Source: Pseudoscleropodium purum (Eukaryota > Streptophyta > Bryopsida > Hypnales > Brachytheciaceae). From it: a DNA stretch of 64,000 nt. The notes beneath the pieces were generated by a model. That model searched no databases and was not told the origin of the DNA. It saw nothing but the letters and a program-made list of their open reading frames with translations. Position 1 is the stretch's first letter; each line of letters starts with the position of its first letter. Made by a program: the position numbers and the translations under genes. This document shows positions 1-12,830 of this stretch, in pieces. The stretch is taken from the NCBI GenBank assembly GCA_963969395.1, contig OZ017797.1, positions 13,268,001 to 13,332,000 of the forward strand, read 5' to 3'.

Positions 1-909
1 GTTTGAGGTATTTGAGCTTTAAGGCTCTCTTGACTTGACATTCTTTGCCAAGTCGAATCTTCTAGGTGTTTTGAGAAAGAGACAATTTGTATTCAAAGTT
101 TGTTAAGTTATTGTATTTGCCTTTCAATAAAGCTTCTCCTTCTTTTGCATTTGTTCTCTTGAATTTTTTTTGTAGAGTGAGAAATAGCTCACCTTATATG
201 TGTTTAGATCTTGTATCCAATCACTTGGCAAAGAATCTTCTTATTGAAGATTGGTTGAGGCTAATTGATTTCTTGAGTGTTGCTTGAATTTGTGAAATTT
301 TGAATGTTGTTTGGATTTGAGACAACCCTCAAGCGTTTTTTTAGGAGGTCTAGATTGTTTTGGAAGTGATTAGAAGTGGAAGAGAGAACCTTAAAAGTTC
401 CAAAAACTTAGGATTTTTAGTTTTGAGTGATTTCTTAGATCACCCCTTGGTTGGAAGTGTTAATTTTTGTTAGATGTGGAGTACTAGATGTTGGTAGATG
501 GCTATTAGCCAGGAGGAATTCATGGATGGTGACCATTGGTTAGAGAAGGAGGAACTATGACTTGTAATAATCCATTACATACTTCTACTATAGGCTTTGA
601 TTCACACTTTTCTTGTGTTTTTGCAATTTTTTTTGGAGAAGAAGATATAACTTTGTATTGTTAGTTTTTGACATCGTATCTTCCCTTGTTGCAAACATTG
701 CTATTGACAATTTTCAGTTTCGTCTCGTTTTGTATTTGTAAATAGGACTTTCAATTCATAGACAGATTGTGGTGGTGAGGTTGGATTAATCACTGGTGAG
801 ACCATTACTTGTGCACCAAGTGGTTGATGCATATTTGAATTATGGTGATTAGGAAGTGATGATTTACAAACTACAAGTTTAGTGGTGATACAAGTGTAGG
901 TTGCCTTAA
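1..909. other. Intergenic spacer, no gene recognised
   Basis: T-rich spacer. The only open stretch (about 66 codons on the + strand near 87-287) has no recognisable domain and no splice context. I see no RNA gene, LTR or terminal repeat that explains it. Confidence 0.4.
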
Positions 910-1685
910 CCCCTCACCACCCGAGGGGACCAAATCTATCCTCATTGAATCACTCACTGACTCCCAAGTGCCGTGAACAGAAGAAATCCGGAGTGCAATT
1001 CACTGGACATCGACGATGGGGGTTGGATACACTGTAGCACAATTGGCCACTGCGAATGATGTCCACTTTGACAAATTTAGGGCTCAGAGTCGAGGAAGGG
1101 CAAAAATTGGACATGGCGGTTTGTCCTTTTTTTCCCAAAAGTTACCGGCATTTGCAGGTGAGAGTTCGTTGGCGTGAACCCTGTCTTGCACAAGTCCTGT
1201 CCAGAGCGCTCCCTCCCTTGCCCAGACCTCCCGTGCCGGTCACCAGACTCATGGCACTCGGTTCCTTTCGGTGCCGCGTCTCTGCGGACCCACTAGGTTC
1301 CTTGCTTCTTCCGCCGCGAATGACTTCAGGAATCTCGCACTGTTCCTCCAAATTTGCACCGTTGTTGTTGAGACCCTAAATCGCAGACCTGTTGAGTTTT
1401 GAGCGATTTCATTGTCTGCTCCGCTTGGCTCGAATTCCAAAGCTGCCGGAGAGGGTGACGAAAGCTGCCGACAGTTCTGCTTTGCCCAAGATAGCGCCCA
1501 AATCTCCGCACATCGCACCATTGGAAACTGGCAAGATTCATGGTTTCAAAACCACAATGAAAGCTACTTTCAATCCATGCGGTCAATTTGGCGAGGATCC
1601 ATGCCACGAGCAGGAAAATTACCAATTTCTATCAAGGTCTCCAAAAGTTGCCGCAACAATCTGTCGGACCTTGGGCGGTGAGGGG
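910..1685. mobile_element. piggyBac-like non-autonomous element with GC-rich cargo
   Basis: The element is flanked on both sides by TTAA (906-909 and 1686-1689). Its left end reads CCCCTCACCACCCGAGG and its right end, reverse-complemented, reads CCCCTCACCGCCCAAGG, so the terminal inverted repeats match at 15 of 17 positions. A TTAA target site with CCC...GGG ends is the signature of piggyBac-type insertions; membership is inferred because no transposase is encoded. The 776-bp interior is much richer in G+C than its surroundings and looks like host gene sequence rather than transposon. It sits about 1.2 kb beyond the stop codon of the paladin-like gene. Bases outside the TTAA do not form a longer convincing duplication. 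Confidence 0.7.
1146..1252 (-). pseudogene. Possible captured first exon of a host gene
   Basis: Inside the TTAA-flanked element, the minus strand has an ATG at 1252 opening a frame of about 36 codons (starting MSLVTGTGG, ending TCKCR). It runs into a splice-donor-like GTAACT at 1145-1140, where the frame would otherwise stop. The composition is Gly/Ser/Arg-rich with few acidic residues, which would suit a plastid or mitochondrial targeting peptide. The sequence upstream on the same strand resembles a plant 5'UTR. Nothing downstream of the donor continues the gene, so I read this as a transduplicated 5' end. The gene of origin is not recognised, and the plus strand is also open here, so the call is tentative. 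Confidence 0.3.
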
Positions 1686-1689
1686 TTAA

Positions 1690-2858
1690 GCCTTTAGATA
1701 GTTTTAGGCTAAGTATCTAGGTAGTCATTTTATGGTATAAACTAGGATTTGATATTATCAATCTCCTTCACCATCTATTTGGAGGGTGAACACAGCTTCA
1801 AATACGGCAAAGGGAATGCTCCAGCACGCATGAACCTTCCTTCCAACCAATTTTGATTTTGATTTGGTTGTCCTGTTTCTGTTGCACAACTCGGTTTGGT
1901 ACGACACAATTTGAACCCTTCATACTTTTATCACAACATTTAGTCCTCCAGGATATTCAATGCAACACCTCAAAATTATTTAACTTCAACACAAAATGTT
2001 ATCAGTACAAGATGAAAAAAATCATCACAAGGTTCAACCCCTACATTACGATATTTTCAATTTTCACTAGAAAACTACGGAGCTTTGGAATCTGAAAGCA
2101 AAACAGACCGAAATAAATTGAAATCCTAAGCAAAAATATATTGAGACATTAATATTTATGACTGCAAATTGTATCATTGGCAATAAAATCAAGTCACATG
2201 TTATGGCACATGTGCAACTATGAATCTATGAAACTGTAGTTTGAGGTCCAATCTCCAGTCTCCACACAGCTTTTCGAGAAGCAAAATATGATACAGTGGC
2301 CCATTCCAAACTGCTTTCTGGTTATCAAACTACAGTATACATCTTGGACAGTACTGTACAATATCCCAAAACATCATTCAGTCTCATAAAAAGTTCCATT
2401 TTAGAAAGCCTCTCTTGGAAGAGAGTAAAAACCGCTTCTCTGCTGTTCCACGCATGACATGGATCTACGCTGCACCCAGATTTTTCCCTACCTGATTCAA
2501 AAGCGTTGGTTGTAGCCATGCATTCACATCTGACCCGTCTGAAACTTTGCATCAGTGTTATGTACAGTACAACGCAAAACCATAAAACTCTTCTACTTAA
2601 ATATCAACCGGAGTCAGAATAAACTCCTACAACCAGGTATTTGGTTGGTCAAAAGAATATATCAAATTATGCCTCATAATCTAGAATAATCTATCTCCGC
2701 GTAAACAGGAATTCTCCACGTACCAGCGGCAACTACGATACCTAGGAAATACCATTGCGGACCGCAAAAACTGTACACTCAGACGAAGTCCCGACGCCAA
2801 GCACACCTCAAGGAAGCGTGCACAAATCTCAAACAACATTTGGGGAAGGAATGCAAAC
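1690..2858. other. Spacer and probable 3'UTR of paladin-like gene
   Basis: No coding region is recognised. The part nearest the stop codon at 2859 (roughly 2300-2858) is less AT-rich and probably represents the 3'UTR of the minus-strand gene. I could not fix a polyadenylation site. Confidence 0.35.
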
Positions 2859-5800
2859 TCATTTGAGTTTGAGGTTATCACAAAGGTGACCAAGCTCAGG
2901 ACGAGCTTTCATCCAAGTACTGAATGAGGTTTCCGCTGCGCAAGCACTGCCATGTAGAGAAACTCTGCTGAAAAGATAAGACCTGAAGGCAATTAAGAAA
3001 AAATACCTCCTGCAAAAAATAAACCCGCGATTCTAGCATTCAGTTACCAAGAAGAGAAAACTTCACCAAAGTGGCATGGGCAATGACCTAGCGCAGAAAC
3101 TTGAGGTTCATAAAAGCTTTTGCTCACCGTAAGAATCTCTCGTCATATTACAGCTGCCAGGGCAGGCACTGGCAGTTGTAATCTGACGAGAGATTCCTAT
3201 GGGTGTCATGAAGACTCTAGACATAGGTCTGATGGGTCCAGAACGGCCACTGACCTGAGGGCATTGATACCCATATCCCTACGTTCGTCTTCTACGTTGG
3301 TGAACTCATCCAACCGAAGCATGTAATCAAAAATGTCATCGCGCAAATGTCCAGCTCCACCGCATCTGTGCACAAAAATTCAGCATTTCTAAGTCCGTTG
3401 AGATATGATTGTAGTAAAAAAAACCTCAAAACGATTCAGACATGCTCCTCCAACAATCCTAAATAATAACTAACACTAAAGCATGTGCCCTGCCTTACAT
3501 GACCTTCTTACTAAGTAGAATTACTGGACTTGAAATTACGCTACCATGCCTGGTACACACATATTAACTCTCTAGTAACTAGTCGCCGTTCTCAAGTAAT
3601 AGTATCCTGAAGGAAGGTGAAGTGTACAGACCGGTCAATGACAGTGTCCACTTCAACTTTACTTGCTGGACCACTAGCCAAAACTCGAATAAGGCTCAAT
3701 ATGTCACGGTAGTCGCCCTGTTTAAAGGCTTCCATGTCATCAGCACGACTTTGGACCATCCTATTGTATGCCGAAAAATGGGGGCTAGCAATATCCGTTG
3801 ACTTGGAGGATGAGACTGATAAGCTGGCCAGTTGCTGTTCAGCTTGCAACCGAAGGCAAGTCATAGCCATCGCATAAGCAATGCCCCCAAATCCTGTATG
3901 TGATATGAAAATATACTCTACCCCTGAACCAGCTCTGCAAGAAGTAAAGAAGCAACATGTTAATGCGCAGGAACAAAAACCACAGGCATACTGCTATATG
4001 ATAAATATAAAATTCAGACACTTTTCAACACTACTAATTGTTTTCCATAAGTCAGATACGTATCAATTCAAGAAGAGATCACAAATAGCAACAGCATAGT
4101 ATATTATATCTTAGTTTGCTGCAAGGAGAAAGAATAAAATAGAAACGACTTATTCCATTAGAACTAGCACTCGCCCTAGATCTATTCGAAGGAACGTACT
4201 CATCCAGGCGTCGATGAATAGCATCGATATCAGCCGCCAAAGCTGCCCTTTCCCTGGTAAGAGGAATTCGCTGGTAGTCAAGGGTGTAACCCTCTGCCCT
4301 CAAACCAGCATATACCTCGGCAGGTGTTTGTACATCCTCAGCACTAATAACTTCCCAATAACCAATTATTTCTGCATGACCAGTGATTGGGTCATACTCT
4401 TCCGTATGCAGAAGCATACGCCCTCCTGTGCGCTCTGCTTCAGCCAAAATATCGTCCTTTAACCTGCTCTCCATTTGTTCAACCTGAACAAAATAATCAT
4501 CAGTGCATTTTCAATTCACAAACTTGCACCCTAAGATTCTATCTTCATCTACTAGTATGTGAAAGAACACTTCAGCTAATTACAATTTACCCAATTAGAA
4601 TACCAAAAGATCATCCACCCGTGACTTTGATGATACAAATAGAAAGTAGGTCTTCGGAGTCGATTCTTGAATAACACGGGAGGACTTACCACTTGGCCTT
4701 TCACACCAACGTGTTTTAAGGTGCTAACAGGTTGATCAACCTCACGAAGGACAAACGGATTACCATGTACATACACCACTACTTCTTCACGTAAATCTGT
4801 CACAACAGCTTTCCGCTGCATCCCGCACGAGGGTTCGGCAAACAGATGACTGAGCACAGCTTTTGCACCATCTATTGTAGGTGTGGCCATGCTATGCACG
4901 GGAAATCCCTCCACCTACCCCAAGTCACAGAGATCAGTTACCATAAACTCCAAAAGATAAAGCTACTCAGTAATGCATGCACAGCCCAATAGAGAACCAA
5001 AAAAGAGAATTCGATTCTTATTAATGAAGCATAAAACAGTCATTTTTGTAAAGAGTGGATTAATTAGACTGCTCATGTTGCTGAAAGACTTGACTCAGTT
5101 ATAGCATCAGGTTTTCAATGCGTATTTTACAAAACGGCTGAAGCGTATGCATCTGGTAAAAAAAAGGTATTTTATAATAAAGTTTCAAATGGCTTAAGAA
5201 ATCCTCAATAAATTTCACATCTGTACAGCACGTGCCCTCACTCACCTTACAAACATGGGGCGCACCAGTAATTGGCACATGGTCTGAAGTAGTCTTCTGT
5301 CCTGGGAAGAAGTACATCTTGAGAATAGAGTGTTTCCCTAATACGGATCCACTGCGTGATTTCACAACAGCTTCCATTACAGAGTCTTCCTGATTGTTCT
5401 CACCGTGTGCTTTAAACTCCATCTCCTAAAACACCCAACCAGTGACCAGTCTGATTTTAGCTCAGCAACAAATTAAAGGACCTTAAGAATCACATAATAC
5501 AACAATAGACAATTCTTTAAGGAGTAGTCTCAATTGGATAAGGATCAGGGACTGGGCTGCTCACATTAATAGTGAAAACACGAGTTGGTCTCAATCGCAT
5601 GCTCCATTTCATTTGCCTCACTTCAGGATGACGATGAAGCCATGCCTTGAAAGTTGTCCCAGAGCCACCTTCGCAGTATCCATTAAAAGAATCACTGTTC
5701 AAGTAAGCAGCAAAACCAATTAACATCAAGTATCGCTCAAGGTACTCAATTCCTCGATTCAAAGCTGCACGACGAGCATAATGCTCCAGCTTTTGATCAT

Positions 5801-8800
5801 TAAAAGCTCGTCGGTAATGCAAAACAGCTTGCCGCAAATTTTGCATAGCAGCACAGTGGTCGATTACAGCGTCTAGAGCCTCCCGGCACTCCGTTCCAGT
5901 ATCGAGTAGGCGCGCTATCTTCCGGACAATGGGAATATCATCCATCACAAATCCTGCTATACTACTTTGCTCCTCTATCCTGTTTGCTGGACTGCCGACA
6001 ACCATGTCACTATTTACCTCCTCCCCACTGCTTGTTCCATTCTCCGCTTCCGCTCGATGTGAAGGTAGATCAGGAGCCCTAAGTGGACCATTCTCACACC
6101 GCAGAAGAACCAAGCATGCTATCACCATACCAGTGGTAGTGCGGCCTCGCCCCATCTGAGTCACAGAAAGGAAACCTCAATAATATATTCTACATTAGTT
6201 AAAACCAAATGATCACCAAATCAAGAGCAATGGAGAATGACACTCCAGAGTACTCGTGGGCTTGCCTGACAGTTGAAGACGAAGGCAGTATCTCTGGGAG
6301 CAGTTGCAATGCGAGCAGCAAGAGCACCAAAGTCAGAACTTTTAGGAGCTTTGCCATCAGTGATGGGAACCCTGGCATACTCCAACAGGAAACCTTCAGC
6401 TTTCAAGCATTCATACACCTCTAGAGGTGTCTGGACTGCACCAGGACCAACACTCTCCCAAGCATCATATATCTGCCCGTCGTCCGTCTCGTGATTTACC
6501 ATTATATCACCAGAATACCGCTCTGCTTCCCTAAGTATGTCCTCTTTCAATCGAGCTTCCATCTGCTCAACCCTTGCCCTATCAATGCCCTGCATGTAAG
6601 CCCCGTTAGCAATCAGAAGATATATACCCTTTTGGTATAATTCACAAAAGCAGGCAGTACATGACCAAGAAACTCTCGATTCAATGTGCCAAAAATAACA
6701 ATGAGAACACAAAATTAGAGTAAAACCTTCTCTGTCACAACTAACAAGCCAAACAAAATCGATTACATCATAGTCAATAAACAAAAATTAGAGCACAATT
6801 CAATTTAATAAAGAAAGATTTGAAAAATCGAAGGCTTGAAAGAACATAAGTTGGGAACACTGCACTCGCGTCGAACCTCAATTTTGGCGAATTTGACGAA
6901 AAAGAACAATGAGCGCCCTTTGAAACTAGAATAAATAGCCGTCTGATAAAAAAAACATATTAAATGTATACTTACTTCATATTCAAGCATATTCTTGTAG
7001 GGGCGTTCAACTTCACGCAAGACAAATGGCTTTCCGTTGATATAAACCACAGGTTCCTCTCGCATATTGTGCCACAGCACTGGTCGATCATTGTTACCTT
7101 CAGCAACTCTTTGAAGTACAGCGCGGATACCTTCAACTGTTGGATTGGCTACTCCATACACAGGGAACGGAGCAACTTCTCTGAAATTTGGAGCCCCTTC
7201 TATAAGCTCTGGAAGATACTGGCTTTGACAACCGGGACAGTGATCACTTTTTAGCACTGTTTGTCGCCCTAAAACCTCTCCATTCCTGGTAGCCACAACA
7301 CTTTTAATCCTACTGGGTCGCCCATCTGCAGCTTTGGGAGAATTTTTTATAACACCCATTGGTTTATTGTTGTAACCTAGTGCACCCATTGGATCGCGCC
7401 TCAGCAACCTGGAAAAAACAATGCACTACTTATGTTCAAGCAGATGATCAAATAATGAGGAGCAACAATCCCTGGTCGGAAAACTGATAAGCACGATTAA
7501 AAAATATATGAGACCTGCGAAGGATGCTGTAGAGCTCAGGCCGTGCACGCATCCACTGCTCGAATCCGCACTGGCCTGACCGGGGAATAGAGCCCAAAGG
7601 AGATTTGTCACTATGAATATAAACAGCGAAACAGATAAGGAAGTAGTATCGCTCCAAATACTCCACAAAGAAAGAGAGACCCGCTTCTCGCTTCTTCTCA
7701 TCAGCTTGTCTTTGTATGCTGTTTCGATAATTAGCAATTGCCTCCCGCAAGTTCTGCAATTCATAAAGCTTCAGTGCTCTTACGAATAAAACCAGTTCTA
7801 CATGCAGATTGAGGAATATCAAAAGGGTAATCCCATTACAACAGCATCATGTAATTCAAGATACCTGCATTGCTGCGCAGCTGTCAATCACTTTATCGAC
7901 CTGACGTTTGCCTTCTACTCCCCCCTGCCGCACATCCAAGTCATCAAATACTACCAACTAAATCTCATGACGCTCTGTAGACAAGACTCATTTTTCTCCA
8001 GTGGCAAGGAATAACTTTACCGCAAACCTCTACGTTGAACATAAAATGAACTCCACCGTTCCTGAATTTACAAGAAAAAAGAGCCAATGAGGAAATATGC
8101 ATAGCATCAAATTCTTGGAGGACATAATAAATCTTCTACACATATGCTCACCTCTAACACGCGGACAAGACTACGAATAACTGTATATTCTCCTCTTCTC
8201 AAAGCCTCTTCAGTGTCCGGCACGTCATACAACATTTCATCTCTTGCCTCATGAATCATTCCCATCGAACTTGAACGTGGTAGTCCTGCAATGTCATCGA
8301 AATATATCCCATAAATTGCTAATCTAACAACCTCTTTCATAATTTCCATCCTCTTCTTAAATAGCAAAACGCTCTAAACATGCAAGCTTCACTCTAATCT
8401 AAAGTATCTCCACCCATGAAAGCGCAGCTAAGCCATTCTTGGATACCCCCTCAACGCCAAGACGTCCTAAGCTCACGTTCAGAATTTGAAAAAACGGCGA
8501 CTTAAAATTGAATGATTGATGGTTTGCAAGGAAGTCATCATGGTTCTTGAAAGACCTAAAGCTCCCACTCGCCGATAATGAATCAAAGTAGCAATAACCA
8601 TGCCCGTAGTAGTGCGACCGCGTCCCATTTGGCAGTTGAAGACCAGCTTGGTCCCAACTTCAACTTGTGAAAGCCGCTGTACCTGCAGACAAAATTGTCG
8701 GTCAAGGAAAGGTCTAGCAACATTATAAAGATCACACCATACCATAGGTCCAACAGGAAATCTTCTATGATGGAATGGTAGACAGGAAAGGCACTTACTA

Positions 8801-11593
8801 AAGAGTCAAAGTCGCGTTCTTTCGGTGACTTTTCATCCGTAATAGGAATTCGCTCATAATCAACTGAGTAACCCTCTGCCTGCAAACTCTCATAAACCTG
8901 CAATCACCACTAACTCCATAAGCTTCCAGTCTAGATGATGCCAACACAGCAAGAATATTAAGGGGAAGCTTAAAGAAAAGTACGAAATCGTGTAGGAGAA
9001 TACCTCGAAAGGTGTTTGTATAGAGTATGGGCCAACTGGTTCCCATTGGTCTATCATCTGGCCATCAGGGAGCTCGTCGCTAACCATGATCTTATTCGCA
9101 TACCTGTGTCGTTTCAAAACACCCATACACAGTCATGTCACTAAACAAAGCTTGCTACTTAGAATGTGGTTAAATTCTTAACTGAGAAGAAACTGACAAC
9201 AAACAAGTCCTCTTCGAAAACCGTCAATGCAACTTGATATAGGGTCAATACTAAGCAGGATAAAGAAAAGGAGAACTCCCTTCTGCAACGAGCTCTCACT
9301 ACCTACACACTCAAGCTAGCTTTCCAACTAATGCAACAGATGACAGTAACCCAACTGCCAGCACATCATTCTTTACGAACAAACTAGAATTCAAAAGCGC
9401 TAAGACGGATGCCTTACGAAGAGAATGGCATACCTGGTAGCTTCCTGAAGAACGTCCTCCTTGAGTCGAGCTTCCATCTGCTCAACTCTTTGCCTGTTGA
9501 TTCCCTGAGAAGAAGAAAAAAATTAGGGACCGTCAGCCTCAGCTGAATATTGGATAAAGCAAGTTTACCAAAAATGACTGCAATGAGACGAAGCAGAGAA
9601 AGCTCACAACAACAAACGGAGACACAATGTCACTGGATTCTTGCGAAACGGAAACCAAATGGTTAGGATTATCTGAGTTGAGATTCACAATCCGAAAAAG
9701 GTAATATAAATAACCGTTATCTAGGATACAACACAATGAGAAGTCGCCGTATTCAGTTTCAAAATAAAAGATGGAAACTATGCTGACTAAACCTAAGGAG
9801 GTCGTTTTTACTATTTCTAAGAAGTCCTTACTCCAGACTCATCTTATACTCTAAGGAATTACCATAATAATGAGGCTCAGCAGGTGTGCACTAGCAGAAT
9901 AGATAGTTGCCGGAAGCCCCCAAGGCGTTCTTGTCCCTGGGAGGCCTGCAGCGATATCGATCCAGACATCAATGGGGATAATTAGTCTGGACCGAGCAAC
10001 CCATTATCTTCATAATCTATTAAATGTTTGCTCGTAACTAGTACAGCATGGCTACAGACACTGAAGCAGTAATGTGTATGAATCTAACGACGTCCTGAAT
10101 CAAAGACTGCAAAGCACATCTTGACCAGATATTCAAACTAGGATATTTAGAACCTACAATATGTATGCCTTCGTGAGAGCAATTGTGAACTTGTTTATAT
10201 CCCGAATGCGCTCTTAATGATTCTTGAGATCCTAGCCATACATAGAACTTCCTCGCATGCAGGGTTTCAAGATGTTGATTCTATGATTCCAAGGACATCA
10301 CACACCTAGGACATTTCAAGCTATTAAGAATCAGCCACCTAGGGCGTCAGACCATCCTGCGTCCTGGGGTACGAACGCAGGACAGTACGATACGAAAGAC
10401 GAACTTCGTGCATCACTCGCAAAAGAAGGAAGACCAAAAGAATACTAAGACTTCAAGTGGGGGCACTCAAAAAGATTCATTCACATCCCGATAGATTGCA
10501 TCACAAAATCACAAGTCTTAAAATATATCGCCATATCAAAGGACGTAGCCGGAAATACATCAGTGTAACGCTGCGGAAGTCACAAAAGTACTGGTGAAAT
10601 CCTTTGCACAAGAAGTAATTGTGATGGAAGCTTACGGTGTACTCGAGATTTGTAAAAGGCCGCTCCACCTCTCGCAAGACGAATGGACGGCCGTTAACAT
10701 AAATAACCTAAGCAAAAACCAGCTGAAGGTGTTAGGGCCATCCAACAGACTGAGCTCCCTAACTTCTACCAAGAATAATTTGAGAAGCTAATCTTCTCGT
10801 ACAATATCGAATGTACGGCAAGGAATTAGACTGTCACAGCAATTCACGTCGAATAGACAACATAATACTTTTGAAGCAGTCAAGAAAAGTGGCAGCTCCC
10901 TCCATGGGGTAACATACCGGCTCCTCCCGCAAGTTGTGCCACAAGACGCGTTGGCACCCATATTTACTTGCTCCAATCAACTCTAGAACTCTGCGTATTC
11001 CATCAACAGTTGGAATGGCCACGCCATAGACTGGCTTGTTATTCACCTGAAAAAACAACGTGTAAGAGAGGAAGAGACTCAACTTTCAATAGGACAGTAT
11101 TCTCGCGCTATGGCAAATCAAGAAGTCCTTCCACCATCATATTTTCCAGGTTTAGATCAAGTGACAGAAATACACTGTCAAGCGTAACATCAGCAAATCC
11201 GTTCTAAAACACCTAATCTACAGGCACAGGTGACCTGGTGTAATTTTCAATGAACTGTATTCAAGATAAGTTGGCAGACTTCAGTATCATCAAACTTAGG
11301 TGAATGTATAGATCGGCACATTGATTAAAACAAAGTCACGTGCCTTCTGAGAAAACGATTTTGAAATTAGACCGTGAATGAAAGCTATAACATGATATTG
11401 TTTCTCGCTGCACTTGCACGACAGGATACGCAGCGAAGTCTACCTGTCTGTAATTGGGGGCTCCCTCCACGTGAGGCAGTAAACGCTTGTTCTGACAACC
11501 AGGGAAATGATCACTCTTGAGGATTGTTTTCTTGCCAAGCACTGAACCGTTCCTGGAGATGATAACATCCTCTGGTTCTCGTGATGCGGCCAT
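2859..11593 (-). CDS. Paladin-like protein, three PTP-like phytase repeats
   Basis: I rebuilt 19 coding exons in transcript order: 11593-11444, 11046-10918, 10707-10636, 9504-9434, 9103-9004, 8897-8799, 8682-8556, 8285-8152, 7924-7865, 7753-7515, 7408-6976, 6589-6266, 6155-5565, 5425-5246, 4914-4690, 4483-4150, 3932-3632, 3365-3255, 2982-2859. All phases agree and give 1267 residues, close to what I recall for plant paladins. The protein is three tandem repeats (about 1-420, 428-840, 860-1267), each opening with a VLGKxxILKSDHFPGC-type motif, then a PFVLREVxRP segment and an RVEQMEARLKxD helix. The Cys-x5-Arg phosphatase loop is intact in repeat 1 (Cys224/Arg230, CQMGRGR) and repeat 2 (Cys645/Arg651). 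In repeat 3 Ser1100 and Gly1106 occupy those places. Animal paladin has been reported as a phosphoinositide phosphatase; the plant substrate is unknown to me. The start is the first ATG of the repeat-1 exon. The donor at 4149 is weak. Confidence 0.9.
3133..3196. repeat. Near-perfect 28-bp hairpin in intron 18
   Basis: Arms 3133-3160 and 3169-3196 are inverted copies with two differences and an 8-base loop. One difference becomes a G:U pair if the plus strand is transcribed, leaving a single mismatch in 28 pairs. It lies in the last intron (3254-2983) of the paladin-like gene, antisense to it in the better-pairing orientation. It could be a tiny palindromic MITE or a small-RNA precursor; the sequence cannot decide. 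Confidence 0.75.
6156..6265 (-). other. GC-AG intron splitting the second phosphatase loop
   Basis: The paladin exon ending at 6266 is followed by GCAAGC rather than GT, and the next exon starts at 6155 after CAG. This is the only arrangement that joins the CQ and MGRGRTTTG halves of the repeat-2 signature in frame. The equivalent motif in repeat 1 lies inside one exon (8682-8556). Confidence 0.8.
9505..10635 (-). other. Largest intron of the paladin-like gene
   Basis: This 1.13-kb intron separates exons 3 and 4. I see no coding or transposon end inside. It contains a short palindrome near 10350-10385, with arms TCCTGCGT and ACGCAGGA, of unknown meaning. Confidence 0.6.
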
Positions 11594-12830
11594 GTTGCAT
11601 TCACTTACAATATTCTAATACTACCTCGCGTGAATCAGAGCTTGTTCAACTGAAGAAACGGAAGTAACAACGTAGAGAAAGGAAGAAATACCCGAAAATA
11701 CCACCCCAAAAAGGAAACAAGAAAAAAAAGTCTTCGTCACCAGCTGCTATTACTGAAGAAAACCCTGTCTAAACCATTGATAGCTCCCTCTGCCTCCAAC
11801 TAGCTTTTGCATAAGCTACATTTCACTCTCCTACAACCGGCCGGACCCCATCCCCGCCCCGTAACTTCCACCTTATCTCATCTCTCCTCAACGCCACAAA
11901 TTTCACTCCGCACATTTTCTTGCAGGTCGCGCATAACGTGCCTGTTTCCACAAGATAGGAGCATTCCCTTCTCCAATGTAGTCTCTAACAAATCCTCTTT
12001 CCAAAACCCTTGCGCACCGAGCTTCTACTCACACTGCGCCATTCCACATATAATTGCATTTTCTTCCTGTAATCACGTCGCTTCTCAAGGCAATAAAACC
12101 AATTTCGCTTCTCACGAATTCCGCAAAGCGAAATCTTCAAAATTACAGAAACCGATCATATGTAGAAGTAGTGTATAAAATCCACAGAATATGCTGTACT
12201 CGACCGTCCAAAAACCAGATGCTACCAATTACGGAGTACAATATTGAATTCTCGCCAACTAAGAGACGCGGATTGCGCCGAAACACGATTATCGGTGTCA
12301 ATGACAACAGCGCGGAGCGCAACCGAAATGTTCAAAGGATCCAACTACACTGCAAACAACCGCGCAATGAAGCCAGAGCCGCAACACAGAAAAATACCAT
12401 TCCCAGCACGAGTACCACAAAACCAGAAGTGGCTTTCGATCACTAAATGCGAACTCTACACACGAAGCGCTTCCACGAGAGAAAAATACACACAGATTTC
12501 TTCTCAAAATTCCACGTGACAACGCAGAGATACGAAGATGAAAAGAAACGAAACGCAAAGCGCGAAACGCAGAGCGCGAGGACCGTCGGACGGCTCAATC
12601 CTCGGCAGATTTCAACCGAAATTTTTCCAGTAAAACAAAGCAGGCGGTCGGAATACAGAAAGAGGCGACCGAATCCAGGGGCGAGACGAAGCAACGAGAA
12701 GAAGATGGTGGCAACGTCGTAGACTGGAGGCGCGTCCCCAAGCAGGCAGAGCGTGTTGCAAAAACTCAGAAACCCCAGCCTAAGAGCTGGAGGGCTGTAC
12801 TAATAGAGAGAGCACAGGAGGCGAGCTCAT
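11594..12830 (-). promoter_or_regulatory. 5'UTR and promoter island of paladin-like gene
   Basis: The 1.2 kb upstream of the start codon is distinctly richer in G+C than the spacer beyond it and is free of recognisable transposon sequence. That is what a 5'UTR plus proximal promoter would look like. Short open frames on both strands show no family signature. I could not place the transcription start. Confidence 0.45.

Noticed and set aside
1056..1697. Plus-strand open frames of about 100 codons in the GC-rich element
   Set aside because: They are interrupted by a stop at 1377 and show no domain; the minus strand has the better start, donor and leader context.
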